Assembly (NCBI GenBank): GCA_027922465.2
Contig: BQMF02000028.1
Coordinates: 434,001 to 498,000 of the forward strand
DNA: 64,000 nucleotides
Source of the DNA: Turritopsis dohrnii
Lineage: Eukaryota > Cnidaria > Hydrozoa > Anthoathecata > Oceaniidae
Reading direction: 5' to 3'
Below are positions 10,707-22,649 of the stretch, one piece after another (the stretch's first letter is position 1; each line of letters opens with the position of its first letter). The notes beneath the pieces were generated by a model. That model made no database searches. It saw nothing but the letters and a program-made list of their open reading frames with translations, and was not told the DNA's origin. Both the position numbers and the translations under genes were made by a program.

Positions 10707-11593
10707 CTAAACCCGGAAATTACCCTGATTTTGACGAATGTAACTAAGACAGTCAGATTCAACTTTGCAATAACAATCTACAGCAAATTGTTGAAGTAAT
10801 CTTTTACCTTTTAAGATGGGGCTCAGAGCATCTCTAAATGCAAACCTATAAGTATAATATTGCAACATGGTAGTACGACAATGATGGCCTGTTGCATATT
10901 CTGCTACATGAGGAATGTCGGAACTACAACCCAACTCTCCTCTTGGAAAAAATACAGGATACACCATTGGATCAAGATTAGGTGAATGAACAGGCAAATC
11001 CTGCGATGGTCTCAAGGGTAAACAACAATGTCTCAAGCCAATGGTGGTGCACCATCTTCACCAACAAAAACAGCAGCTACTTCATCATGATGAGGTAGAT
11101 TGTATCGACGCCTGTCACCACGACTTCTCCAAAGCATTCTAACCTGAAAATCAAAAGCAAATTATCAAAAGCAGTTTAAAGATCAGTATTTAGTAAATAT
11201 CTATTTCCACTTACCTCAGATGGGTGGCGATTCTGTTCATTTGCGCGATGCAGTTACCTGTTCGGTGACATACCTGGCCATTTATACGAAAAACTGGTGG
11301 ACCACGACCTGGCGGTACAGCCAATTTCGCACCCATAGAAGAAGCAAAAGCAACTGAACTGTTGAACTTTCGAATATTTACTTGAAAGTTCTTTGCTTCA
11401 TTGTTATCATCCACTACAAGATCTTAAGGTCATTAGGATAATAAATGTTATCTAAATGAACTTTACCATTGTGACAACACTTAAAATTAGTTTCATCAGC
11501 AAACATCTTGGCACCACAAAACCGACAGACCTTGTCCATAGCACCAAGATAATGTATCTCAGGCATTTGGTTTTGCCGAGCAGCACGATACAA
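10707..11593 (-). pseudogene. Helitron Rep/helicase gene, distal part (3' of the hAT insertion)
   Basis: Reading from the hAT insertion, the protein continues RAARQNQMPEIHYLGAMDK, CRFCGAKMF and a CCHNGKV zinc motif (about 11460-11590). Next come the PPGRGPPVFRINGQVCHRTG block (about 11253-11312) and, after a 71-bp GT-AG intron (11144-11214), RRRYNLPHHDEVAAVFVGEDG and then DLPVHSPNLDP/PVFFPRG/TMLQYYTYRF/CKVESDCLSYIRQNQG down to 10712. This order matches the N-terminal half of animal Helitron proteins, ahead of the Rep nuclease. The Rep HUH motifs and the helicase are missing, cut off where the dispersed repeat begins. A few stops and frame changes are present. Confidence 0.8.
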
Positions 11594-14500
11594 CAGGGTG
11601 GTTAACAGGGCTGGAAAAGCTGGAAAATGGTGCTTATTTTGAATTTTGGCTGGAAAAACTGGAAAACCATAGCCTTTTCACAAGTGCTTGGCTGGAAAAG
11701 CTGGAAAAAATTTTGTTAACCCAACTAAGAGTTTAAAAAGCGTTCTTCTATCGATTATGACTATCATGTTTTCAGCACTCAGTATTTATTAGCATGCACT
11801 CGAGGTTTGCTATCCAGTTTACAGTGCACCAGCATATAAAGGAAGCTCCTGTGCTTATGTCTTCCTTGGTTTTTCTTATGAATGCCTTCGTTTCTAGGTG
11901 CATGTGAAACAAAAATGTTGGTGTCATCAGTTATTCTTCTTTGATCTTGTGTTCTTGAAGCTGTCATTAGTAAGACTGCTTTTAAATTAGGTTATATTGC
12001 TTGGAACCGAGCAGGATTTAAGGCACCAAACTCACCACTTAAGGTATTGGTTTTACTTAGTTTTCAGACTACTTTGAGCATGTACAGTTGTTTTAAATTC
12101 AGTCCAGATATGGATACAGGCCTGGAAGAAAGCAGTTTTTGCATGGCTTTGTACATAGTTCTGATGGACATAGGACACATTTTAATAGCAGTGATTTATC
12201 ACTGACAATGTTTTATCCTGGGTAAATATTCATTATACATAAATAAATAAATAATCCTTTCTTAGATGAAAAAAAAATGAATAAGAATAAAAAAAATGTT
12301 ACTAACCAAAAATATTTCATTGATTAGTGGTTATCTGAACCTCTGTTCAAAGACTGGCTTCGGAAGGACAAAGAAGACAACACAATAGCCCGATGTCTTG
12401 TGTGCTCAAGTAAAATATCTCTATCAACAGCTGGCCGATCTGCAGTTGCTGAGCATAGTGCAGGCAAAAAACATAGTGAAGCTTTGAGTAAGCGTAACAA
12501 TTTTTTCAAACCATTGAAAAGCAGATCAACTGGGGAAGTATCCAAGTCAAGTTCCTCTGAAAATGAACCATCAGTGAGTTCAACTTCTTCGGAAAATCAA
12601 ATGTCAATTGACACATTTGTTACTAAAGCTGAAAAGGTCAAAGCTGAAGTTATTTGGGTGTTGAAATGTGCAACATCTGGTTTCTCAAATAGATCTTGTG
12701 ATGGACTGAGTGACATGTTTTTGGCTATGTTTCCTGACAGTCAAATTGCCAGAGAATTTAAGCTTGGCAGACTCAAAGCAATGTACCTTGCAGCTTATGG
12801 CATTGCACCCCACTTCAAGTCATTGTTAAAATCTCAGGTAGACAAGTCGGACATCTTGGTTTTCTCCTTTGACGAGAGTCTCAATGAGATAACACAAACC
12901 TGTGAAATGGATTTAATCTTGCATTACTGGGATGATAGTGTAAAGAAAACGAAAGTCAGGTACTGGGACTCTTCATTTTTTGGACATGCTAAACATGACA
13001 ATCTTTTAAAACAATTCAACAGTGCCACAAAAGACCTGGATCTTCAGAAGTTGTACCAAATATCAATGGATGGCCCGAAAGTTAATCTGAAATTTTATGG
13101 GGAAATCGTCCAAAGTCGAAAAGAAGCTTTGTTCCACAAACTTATAGACATTGGCAGCTGTAATCTTCACGTTGTCCATGGTAGCTTGAAAACTGGTGTC
13201 AAAAATTGTTGGAAAATAAAGGAAGTCTTGAAAGGAGCAGTTCAGGTGCTCCATGATACTCCTGCTAGACGGGAAGACTATTCTACTGTAACGAAGTCAA
13301 CAACATTTCCATTATACTTTTGTGCCACAAGGTAGGCTGAATAAACATTGTGCTGTGCATTGCAGTTTTCCAAATAAAAAGACTAACTTATCTCATTCTA
13401 ATAAGTGCTATCTAGTATTTGGTAGTAGGATCTGTTTTTTTCTTGGCGACTCATTTTGGGCGTTCTTCAGGTTCTTCCTCATATTAGATTCTATATGTAA
13501 TGGTAGCAGTGATAGGCCTTTGAAGCTTTGCATTTTTTTAAAGCCTTATTTCGACATTTCCTAGTTTGGGTGCTTGTCTTTAATTAGATCATTTTCATCA
13601 CTCTTCTTAATAACACTTAAGTATTGTTGCTCTTTTAGGTGGGTTGAGAACAAAATGGTGGCGGACAGACTTTTTGAAATATGGACAAATATTGTGCAAA
13701 TAGTCAAGTTTTGGGAAAAGCTTCCGAAATCACGAAAGCCAGCTTCGAAAAGTTACACAAATGTTGTTAGTGCTGTAAACGATCCTTTAATAACAGCTAA
13801 GTTGACATTCTTCAGTTTTCTTTCCAGCTTACTCGAACCGTATTTGAAGAAATATCAGAGTGATCAACCTATGGTACCTTACATGTATGGAGACCTGAAA
13901 GCATTGATAAAATCACTGTTGCAGATCATCATCAAACCTGACGAATTAGAGAAATGTAAGATTGGGACACAACTTAAGAAATTAAATTTAGAGGATTGGG
14001 CTATTTTCTTACCCAAAAAGGACATGCAGATGGGATATGGAGTTGAGGAAATCATAAGAAAGATGCGCCACAAAGATGTTGTTACCAACGAACAGATGTC
14101 AGAGTTCAAGAAGGAAGCTCAGATTATCACTATTACGATATTGAAGAAGCTATTTGAAAGAACCCCACTTACATCAGTTGTTGTCAGGTGTGCTAGTATA
14201 TTGGATCCGAATGTCATGGTTGCAAATTCCTCCTCCGTTTTATTAAAACGATTGAAGTCTCTCCTGCTTCACTTGATGCAATGCAACATTCTGTCTCCAA
14301 CGTACTGTGACAAGGTAAGCAGTGAGTTTGGCAAGTTTTTGGAAGAAGATTTAAAGAAGTATCGCCTGGAATTTGAAAAGTTCGATGAAAAATTGCAACA
14401 CCTAGATGACTTCTACTTCCAGGTTGTTCAGGTTCAGAAATACAAAGCGTTGTCATTCATCTTTAAATTGATATTTACTTTAAGTCACGGTCAGGCATCC

Positions 14501-15437
14501 GTTGAGCGGTGTTTCAGCAACAACAATAATGTCCTTATGAATAACATGAAACCTGAAACGATGGTTGCAAGGAAAATCATCAAAGATCACATGCTATCCA
14601 ACCAGCTTAAACCCAATACCATTGAAATCAACAGTGATATCATGAAAGCTGCTGAAGGTGCTGCTCAGAAGTGGAACCTAGCCCAAGAAGAGGCACAAAA
14701 AGAGAAAGAAAAAATGAAGAATGACATGACCTTTGTCATAAAAGGAAATGGCTTAAAACGGAAGAGTGATCAGACAAAAGCAGACCTAGTTAAGTTGGAA
14801 AAAGAATATTCAAATCTCAGTGAAAAGAGAAAAAAGCTTTCTTAAGCACCATGAATCTTATGATTGCAGCATACTTTTTTTACTGGACTTCTCAAGCTTT
14901 CAAACTTTGCCTTTTGTTTTTGACTTGCAAGTTTCTACTTTGTTTAACTTACAGTTCTGTATATCTTTATCAGATTGTAATATATTTTAGTCTTGAAAGA
15001 ATGCTCAGTTATGGCTGTATAATGAGTGAATTCATCACATTTAGCTAATGCTTAGGCTAATTCCATTTTGGTGAAGTAGGCTTGATGCTGACTGACCTTA
15101 CTGTTTGGCTTTGGACCTCCAAAGAAAGCTTTTTATATGGTGTTTAGATACTCGTTTTTAGTTGTACATATTTTTATCAAGTGTTATTTATTTTCTAATC
15201 GTAAAAGAAAAGCATTATTTATGGTTACGATATATTATGAGTCACTTCTTCTTCCCGTTTTTCTTGCTTCTGACCATCTTAATCGAACCAATCTGCATTC
15301 TTCCCGCCGGAATTTGGCACCTAATGTATAAGTTGGCTGGAAAACAATGTGTTTTCCATGCTATAGGGGCTGGGAAAAAGGTACCACATTTGTTAAAAAG
15401 GCTGGATTTCTGTTGAAAAACTTTGTTAACCACCCTG
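11594..15437 (+). mobile_element. hAT transposon inserted in Helitron gene
   Basis: The terminal inverted repeat CAGGGTGGTTAACA is perfect over 14 bp at both ends, with GCTGGAAAAGCTGGAAAA-type subterminal repeats on the left and a related copy on the right. Flanks are ...cgatacaa on the left and tacaatgt... on the right, so the duplicated target is the 5 bp tacaa. Removing the element and one tacaa restores the Helitron frame as NTLYRAAR on the minus strand, which supports the 5-bp figure against the usual 8 bp of hAT elements. The element encodes one spliced transposase. Confidence 0.9.
12328..14845 (+). CDS. hAT transposase, spliced
   Basis: This would bind the element ends and cut and paste them through an RNase H-like DDE core. 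A splice acceptor (gattag, ending at 12327) opens the frame WLSEPLFKDWLRKD, followed by a BED-like zinc finger (CLVC ... H, about residues 24-51). An upstream exon with the true start is likely but was not found; the first Met in frame is at 12400. One GT-AG intron (13332-13638) joins FCAT to RWVENKM in frame. The visible core motifs are VFSFDESLNE (first Asp, about residue 187) and SMDGPKVNLKFY (second Asp). The C-terminal dimer region reads HGQASVERCFS and is followed by a Lys/Glu-rich coil ending KRKKLS. The readable length is about 736 residues, with no internal stop in the spliced frame. It may still be intact; regulation is not visible. Confidence 0.85.
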
Positions 15438-15771
15438 TACAATGTATTCCGTTGTACGGCACGCCTAGCCCTCATGCACTGTGCATTTTCATTCTGCCTG
15501 GCTAATCTTTCACCTGGCTGTTCAGCTTGACGATGTTCATCACTCCTTTGAGTATTATTGATTCTAAGTCTATCATTTTCTGAAGGTGGTTTGATGTTAT
15601 TCGCCTGAAGCTGTTGGTGCCTTGCTTCAGCTACATCCTCATTTGCATGTCTACGCTGAATAACAGAGCGAATTTGCTGCTGATCAAGTGTTTGCAAAAC
15701 GAACTGACCATTCCTAAATACTGCTTGGAAGCCAGGAATAATATTAGTGCCTCTTATATTAAACATCACGC
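15438..15771 (-). pseudogene. Helitron Rep/helicase gene, N-terminal part
   Basis: The plausible start Met at about 15769 gives MFNIRGTNIIPGFQAVF. It is followed by an Arg/Gln/Asn-rich stretch (RRHANEDVAEARHQQLQ, RLARQNENAQCMRARRAVQ), typical of the basic, heptad-like N-terminus of Helitron proteins. It ends at NTLY, where the hAT inserted. The frame also runs upstream to 15832, but those residues look like neighbouring sequence. This and the piece at 10707-11593 are one gene. Confidence 0.75.
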
Positions 15772-15826
15772 CAGAGAAACACTGACAAATATAGATAGAA
15801 GAAAGAAAATATACCCCCAGTGAATA

Positions 15827-16689
15827 ATGCACAGAACAAAAATTGGTGGAAGAAAAAATAAACCTTTCTTTCTACAAAGTATCCTCATGATGGCTGTACC
15901 GAAGCCAAAAATTGATTTTCTTAGAGAAATTGTTACCCAAAGAATCGAGCAAGCGACTGATACTGTGATAAGCATTAATGACATTATAACGACTGTCGAT
16001 ACTGAGGAAATGTTTTATAAAAAAATGAAAGAATTTACACCTTTTATCTTAGCTAGGATTGAAAGTTTAACTAGAGGTCAAAGTACAGATGAGTTTTGGT
16101 ACAAATTTTGAAAAGGTGTAACCACTGCAACAAAAGCACATGAAGTTATCACGAAAATGAAAAAACTTTTGAAAGGCAGTGGTGGTTATGTTAACATTTG
16201 GTCACTGAATCAAAAGATTTCAGGCCTTACATTTATTAACCCAAATATTCCAGCATTAACATACGGACAAGATATGGAAATGAATGCGATAAATGCTTTA
16301 ATTGAACACATGAAGGTTACTCATAAAGATGCTAAAATAACAGAATGTGGTTTATTTCTTGATAAAACTTTACCATTTATTGGAGCTAGCCCAGATGGTA
16401 TTTTTTCATGTTTGTGCTGTGAGAAGTTATGTGTTGAGATAAAGTGTCCATTTTCAATAAGCCATACTACCCCTAACGAAACAAATCTTGATTATTTGTT
16501 TATGACAGAGGATGGATTAAAACTGAAAACTTCACATAAATACTATACCCAGTGTATGTAAGCAATTTATTTGTTGTGTAGACATCAAATGGTATTTTTA
16601 TCCAAAAACTAGAGTTTGATCAAGTTTTATGGGAGCAAATGAAATCCCATTTTGAATACTATTATAAAAAGTTTTATTTAAATATATGA
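15827..16689 (+). pseudogene. YqaJ-type nuclease of an ISL2EU-like element
   Basis: This is a lambda-exonuclease/YqaJ-fold protein. ISL2EU elements are known to carry such a gene beside their transposase. The core is visible: KGVTTATKAHEVITKM (entry to the fold, about residues 96-111), GASPDG with the metal-binding Asp (about 187-192) and VEIKCPFS with the E-x-K pair (about 204-211). The frame has one internal TGA at 16109-16111, where the family usually has Arg (CGA to TGA would explain it). A frame change near 16561 follows; the alternative frame then gives TSNGIFIQKLEFDQVLW and ends at 16689. It is convergent with the THAP-DDE gene at 17.1-19.1 kb. Confidence 0.75.
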
Positions 16690-17146
16690 TATTTTGCGGA
16701 CCAGATCAACTATTAGTGGACTCGGTCTTGTTATTCATGTTCCTCATATTACTCATATTATTAAATACTTATTCAAATTTTCCAGCTGGTCTTTAGATTC
16801 ATTGATCATAACACAAGGCAAGCTATTAAATGTAAACAAAATCCCGTGATCGCCGTGCCGTAGCTCCTTTAAAACCGTATTACCTCTTATTTGTTAAAAC
16901 ACTGAAATTTAGATATAAAATAAATTATTTTGATAAAGGTACGTATATATAAAAATATATATACAAAATTCAGTCTACAAAAAAATTAGATCTTTACTTT
17001 ATTCTGTTCCTTTTCTTGGATCAGTTTCTGCTTTCGATTACATAAGGCTGCACAAATTAAAACAATTTCATCAGAAAAATAAAGCATGGTTATTGGTATT
17101 GTATTTTTTGAAATTCTGAAAAGTTTTATAGGATTAATCGCACGCT

Positions 17147-19143
17147 TTACATGTATTCGGGTACTTTGTTATTCTTCTTTACTTCACTTGTCGTCATTTG
17201 ACTTTTTGTTCTAGCTCCAGGAGGTACAACCAATTTACAAAATCTAAGCAGAAATTCCTCTTGTATTTGGAATCCAAGGTCAGCCATTATTTCGTCATCA
17301 CGTTCTAACAGATCATAAAAACCAGAGTCTTTGACAATAAATACGTCACTTGCGCGCCCTCCATAAAAATTCGATAAAAAGGTTATGTAACCACTTGGTG
17401 CTATTCCAACAAGAAATTTCAAAGTTTTGTGGTGTTTATAGTCTGACCATGTAGCAGCCTGTGCATCAAGAGATTTAGGCCTTTCTATAAACACCTCAGC
17501 ACAGTCTATGATGACACAACATTTAGCATAGCCTCCTTTAATGAACATTTCTGGCAAGTTATCCCGAATCAACTCTCTTGGCAACCAATTAACTAAGGGC
17601 ACTCCAAGCAATGTACTTAATGTTTTTTACCCAAGTGAAAGATATACGTGATGCATTACCAGGTGAAATACCGAATCTTTCTGCAAGGTCTTCATTCAAC
17701 AATCCGAGGCGCAATCACATTAAAGTTATTAAAAACTCGTTTTACTTGGTAAGCATTTTGTTCTTCTTTCGCTTTTTTGCCAACATGTTTTTTTTACTAA
17801 CATATGACTTTCCTTTCCAATATACCACATCTGATAAGTAAGGTTTTATAAGGTCAAATACTACATTGAATATTCCAATAGTGTTTATTCCGGTGTAAAA
17901 ATTCATTTTAGCATCTGACTTTATATGTTTCCAAATGACATATTGAGCACTTCCTGAATTTGAAAATAGTTTTCTCTTCCTAAGTTTTTTATTTAATTTA
18001 GTTATTTCATTCAAGGCATTTTTTATTTCACAATCATGGCATTTCTTTGCATCATCTTCTCGGGTGTAATCATGTTCAATAATAGAAGTATTTACAAAAC
18101 TGTTTTCCAGATTTAATGAATGTTCTGTTTCTATTAATAGGGAGTTTAAGAAACTACGACGGCAACGTACGCAACGACGTGAGGAAAAAGAACAAAATAA
18201 GTAGACTATTATCAAATGAATGTTTGAAGGATTTATTTTTGTTAGAGAAACTATTCTATTGGTAAACTCATAGTGACTGGAAAGTTGTCAAGTCGTGAAA
18301 AAATCTGCACAAGAAAAAAGTATTTCACCCTAAAATCACGTCCCCGTTGTCAGCACGACTTCAAAACATGACTTTTCACGCCATGCATAAAACGTGCGAA
18401 TTTGCTAATGATCTAATTATTACAAAAAATGTTCCCGAGGGTGCCGTTGTAAAAAGTAAACGTATTCCACAAAGAAACAAAGCTTTTGTTTCGAGTCACA
18501 TCGCCGTTCTCGTTGCCGTTGTAACTTCTTAAACTGCCCAATGATGACGATTCAACAGCTGGTTGTAAAATGTTGGTGTCAGTAGTTGTTGTTGTGTTTA
18601 AGGTGGCTGTTATGATGTTTGCAGATGTTGATGTTGTTGCTGGTATATTTTCTGTCAGGACTGTAGCTGTAGTTTCCGTAGTTGACACAGTGGTGGTTGA
18701 TGATGATGATGAATACTGCTTTTTTTTTCAGTGGTGGCTGATGCTTAATGATAGTTCGACGTGTTTTCTGCTCTTTTTTATCTTAGCCTAATTTGAATTT
18801 TGGAAAAGAAAAGTCAACTGTTTGATCTTCATTAACTATGAAATGCTCAGAGCAAACTCTGTCACTTTCCACTGGCTCCCATTCCTTAGGCGTGTTATTC
18901 TTGATAACATTCTTTCTGTTCATTGCTGTAATTCAAGCTTGGCGTTGCTCATTGTTTCTAAGAATACTAGGGAAGCAATAAAGTTTGAATGGTTGCTTAC
19001 AATAAAGGGCTATCTTTTCGTTTTACTTCACCATTACTGTTTAATTGAACATGTTCAGTGCATTGTTCATTTTTCCACTTCCTCAGCTTATACGTGCTAT
19101 TTGTACATTTATAAACAGCACAGTTTACACTTGGCATCATTGT
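17147..19143 (-). pseudogene. THAP-DDE transposase of an ISL2EU-like element
   Basis: In order on the minus strand: a THAP-like C2CH finger (NCAVYKC near 19130; FPSILRNNEQRQ near 18960; WEPVESDRVCSEHF near 18850), a Thr/Ser-rich linker (about 18555-18690) and a Lys-rich coil (LNEITKLNKKLRKRKLF, about 17975-18025). Next is an HTH-type block FYTGINTIGIFNVVFDLIKPY (about 17840-17905), then the DDE_4-type core with CCVIIDCAEVFIERP (first Asp), FLSNFYGGRASD (second Asp) and EIMADLGFQIQ (third acidic position, about 17270-17300). Several frameshifts and stops separate these pieces, for example around 17612-17741 and 18220-18550. Terminal repeats of the element were not resolved. Confidence 0.75.
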
Positions 19144-19145
19144 GA

Positions 19146-19774
19146 TATATATGATTTACACTTTTCGATAACAATAATACTTTTATTTTGATATTTTTTT
19201 ATCTAAATACGTCAATTGAGATTTGTTTATGTTTTTACACCCCCCTAAATGCCTCAATTATCCAAACATTTTTAAATCAATAATGGGGTGCTCCTTACGG
19301 TAAACAGGTGTATCATATCTAAAACAACCATAAAATGCTGAAAGACAGAGTCCTTGTTCCTGGACGATGACGCGATGACAAAGTTATTCTTACAAGTTGC
19401 TGAAAGCTGGTAACCTGTAATGGTGAATAATAATTCATGTAAAACTTAAGTTGAATAACAAAAATGAAAAAAGTGTATTGTCAGATAAAATACTATGGAT
19501 TGCAGCGATAGCAGATGGACAAAATGAAAATAGAGTTGGATGAAGGGCCGGTTTTTTATTTTTGCGAGATATTTGATATTTTTCAGAGGAATTTGGACCA
19601 ATTGATATTATTGTAAGTCACCATTATTTTCAAACATTTATGTTTATCACCATTATTTTCAAACATTTATGTTTAAAACTACATTGTCTTCATGTAGTTT
19701 TGTAATCATCATTTTCTAGGTCTGTCTCCATTCATTAGTGTAAGGCTGTCAAGGTTTCTTTTGAATAAAACAAC
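19146..19774. other. no gene seen; short direct repeat
   Basis: A block of about 30 bp (CACCATTATTTTCAAACATTTATGTTTA) occurs twice in tandem at about 19620-19675. Otherwise nothing recognisable lies between the ISL2EU-like element and the next MITE. Confidence 0.35.
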
Positions 19775-19776
19775 TA

Positions 19777-20624
19777 CTTTAATCGGAGAAACTTTCGCGA
19801 GAGAAACTTTCGCGAGGTCAAAAATTCGCGAAATGTTTTGGATAAACTTTCGCGAGTTGGAAAAGTCGCAAAATTTCGCGAGATAAAACTTTCGCGTATG
19901 AAAAAATTGATAAATTTTCGCGAGATAAACTTTTGCGAATGAAGAAATTTTTTGAAATAATTTAGGACAGTTTTAAGGAAACAAAGGAATTTTCTATGCA
20001 GAAAATTGACAAAATGCGTGCATTCGAATCTGTATTTTTCGTTTACTACAAATAAAATGAAGATAAAATGAGTTCAAAAACTACAAAGATTGTTTGTCGT
20101 CAAGTTCGTTGAAAACGTCATCAAAAACATTTCTAGCACCTTCTGGTCCCCACTCCTCATCGTCGCCGCCATTGTCATACTCATACTGAAGAAACCACGA
20201 ATCGGAGATAATATACTGCAGGGAAAGGAATAAACTGATATTGTCATTATCGACGACTGAAAAACATTTTTTACATAAATAATATTTGACAGCATCTATT
20301 ATATCTGTGTATCAAAATATGACTGATTTGTTACAAGAAAAAAAATGTTTTCAAGAAAATCAAATTGGCAAATCTTTCCCTCCTTTATTATATACATAGG
20401 TTTTGAAATAGATCTCCGACATTTTGGTAGCTTTAAAATTTAAAAAATTGCAAAAAAAAAATCGAAATTTTACTGGATAAACTTTCGCGATTTGGAAATA
20501 AGAGCAAAATTTCGCGAGATAAACTTTCGCGAATGAGTGATTTTCAATATTTCGCGGGACAAACTTTCGCGAAAAAGGGTGCAATTCGCGAAAGTTTCTC
20601 TCGCGAAAGTTTCTCCGATTAAAG
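19777..20624. mobile_element. TA-flanked MITE built of ACTTTCGCGA repeats
   Basis: The inverted termini CTTTAATCGGAGAAACTTTCGCGAGAGAAACTTTCGCGA (39 bp, 19777-19815, with its complement ending at 20624) are flanked by TA (19775-19776 and 20625-20626). Both arms of about 170 bp carry many degenerate copies of ACTTTCGCGA/TTTCGCGAGATAAA. The middle (about 19960-20450) differs in composition and contains an exon-like island. Confidence 0.85.
20081..20304 (-). pseudogene. exon-like island inside the MITE, unknown protein
   Basis: On the minus strand, a good acceptor (tttgatacacag, ending at 20305) opens a frame of 73 codons ending in TAG. It contains a CxxC pair (YYLCKKCF) and an acidic tail (YDNGGDDEEWGPEGA ... 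NELDDKQSL). The composition is protein-like, unlike the repeat arms. I do not recognise the protein. It could be a captured 3'-terminal host exon, the remnant of the element's own gene, or chance. No donor or upstream exon was found in the element. Confidence 0.4.
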
Positions 20625-21179
20625 TATAAGTCGCATGAAAGTAAATTTTCATTATTGCCACACGATTTACACCTGTCATTAAACAATAGGGATTTTTGAT
20701 CTTGAATTTGAAATTATGTAGCCAAGTTAGGAAAGAATTTTAACAAAATGGAATGAAATTAAAATATTATGATATAACCTTTCGTAAGAATTGCTTTTCC
20801 ATTTGCAAGCCACCCAATTTTGGAACAGGCTTGTTTTAACTCTGGTCTAGCCTTACTTTCAATACATTGTGTAACTAAAAACAATTCTGCTATTTTAGAT
20901 ATTTCGTTCCATTAAAGAAAGCGTTTAAAACTTTAAATCATTTACCACCTGATCCATTGGAGAGAGTATTATTACCTAAAATATTAACTTGATGCAAATA
21001 CATACAATTAATTGCTGTTAATGAAGAATCACAGAAACATTACGGAGCCTTGGTTAGAAAGAAGGCATGTATGTAATTATCGTGTTACCAAAAAGAGTAA
21101 AATATAAAAACATATGTCCTGAGCCAAATGTGAAAGTGTGCTCCTCCTCTAACCTGCATTTACTATAGCTCCAATTCGA

Positions 21180-21645
21180 GCCGATTCTCTGTTGGTTTGT
21201 AAGTGACGCAAAATGGTAGATGTGAACTGCGAAAGAAATCAGAGAGTCAGTAATGTAAGATCACACATAAATTATTCCTCTTCTTGTGTGCGACGTCAGT
21301 GTGAAACCATTGTATTGAGACCCTAATCGAATGCGACGTTTAGGGAAAATTATCTTGATAACCAATAAGAATAACTGACATTTTCTGGGGTCCGCGATAC
21401 AGGCGATGGGGCAACGAAAAATTTGGGTCTAAGTTTTTCGGGGAGGGGTCTGTGACGTCATTAAAATCTCTGAACAATATTATCTCTGTAACGGTTGATC
21501 GTAGCGGAACGACCCCATACATTTTTTTGATCAGTTTTTCGAGCTCTACAACATGGGAACACTTTCAGTTGCCAATTCCTTAATTTTATTTTTCGTGAAG
21601 TCAACGCATGCTGAACATGGGCGGTGAATGAGGCCGCCTTGGCGG
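21180..21645 (-). repeat. dispersed repeat copy (same family as 9.5 kb)
   Basis: On the minus strand it starts ACTAGCCGCCAAGGCGGCC and runs through CCCATGTTGTAGAGCTCG, GTATGGGGTCG, the AATGACGTCACAGACC box and GGGTCTCAATACAATGG. It ends CAAACCAACAGAGAATCGGC. It is complete at both shared ends, so it is a useful reference copy. No coding potential. Confidence 0.7.
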
Positions 21646-22640
21646 CTAGTCTAAAATATTTTCGTTAGCATTTATGACATAAATGTGATAATACCATGCA
21701 CTCGTGATTTTTGTATAATACAATTACAGTGATACCTTATAATAATCCTTTGATAAAAACACAATTATCCATTTCGTCCGATGGCAGCAGATCAGATTTA
21801 TCTGAAATGATGCAGTATTAATGAATTACACCCGGAAGGTCTATTTTAGTAAAAGGTTCAAAACGTTTTTTAAAAAAACTGTAAAAAGGTAAAGAAAAGT
21901 TCAAGTTATCAAGAGATTTGATAGTGGACTGTCAACTTGAAGTATCTACAGCTGTCGCTCCATATGTAGAACCCCGGATAAGTGAAACTTTTGCTGGAAT
22001 CGTTTTTCTGTTCTGATCCACCCTATATGTATTTAATATGTACATATTATATATTTTTCATTAAATTGTATTTTTTTCTTTATTTATTTAGAGAAAATTT
22101 CATGTATGGCTGAAACTTGGTAACATGAAACTGTCAGTACCATAATAATATTATTTTGAATTATCCCAACTCAATATATAAATCGCTCTAACTAACTTGT
22201 TTGTCAAGCACTTTGTATGGTAAAGTTCGCCACACACATTTATAAGCGAAAATACATATAATCACAGCTACAGTGTTTTAAAAGATTTACTTTCCTACCA
22301 TATTGAACGTTCAAACTTTCTTCATCTTTACCCAATGTTCGCACATAATCACAGGATCTGGAAAATCTATGAGCGAATATATATATTTTTTGTTAATATG
22401 ATGAGCCTTATGAATTCCAGCTACATTTGATTTCTGCGAATTGCAATGATGTCTACAACGCTGTAGAGAGAAATTTTCAATTCATACCATATTGATGTTG
22501 CAGAGGGTTTTCTGTTTTTGACCCTTTATCGGTTCTTGGTTTGCTGGACGTGGCTATGAGATGGGAATGTCAAGAATGTGCGTCAAAGGAAGAAAAAATA
22601 AGAGATACTAAAAAAAACGTTGAATACCATCTAAGAACTT
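21646..22640. other. no gene seen
   Basis: About 1 kb of AT-rich DNA with no recognisable ORF or repeat. It lies downstream (minus orientation) of the integrase-like gene and may hold its 3' end. Confidence 0.35.
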
Positions 22641-22649
22641 CTTAATAGT

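Noticed and set aside
18555..18790. Secreted Thr-rich protein on the minus strand
   Set aside because: The Thr/Ser-rich stretch sits between a THAP-like finger and a coil in the expected order of a THAP-DDE transposase, so it is a linker.
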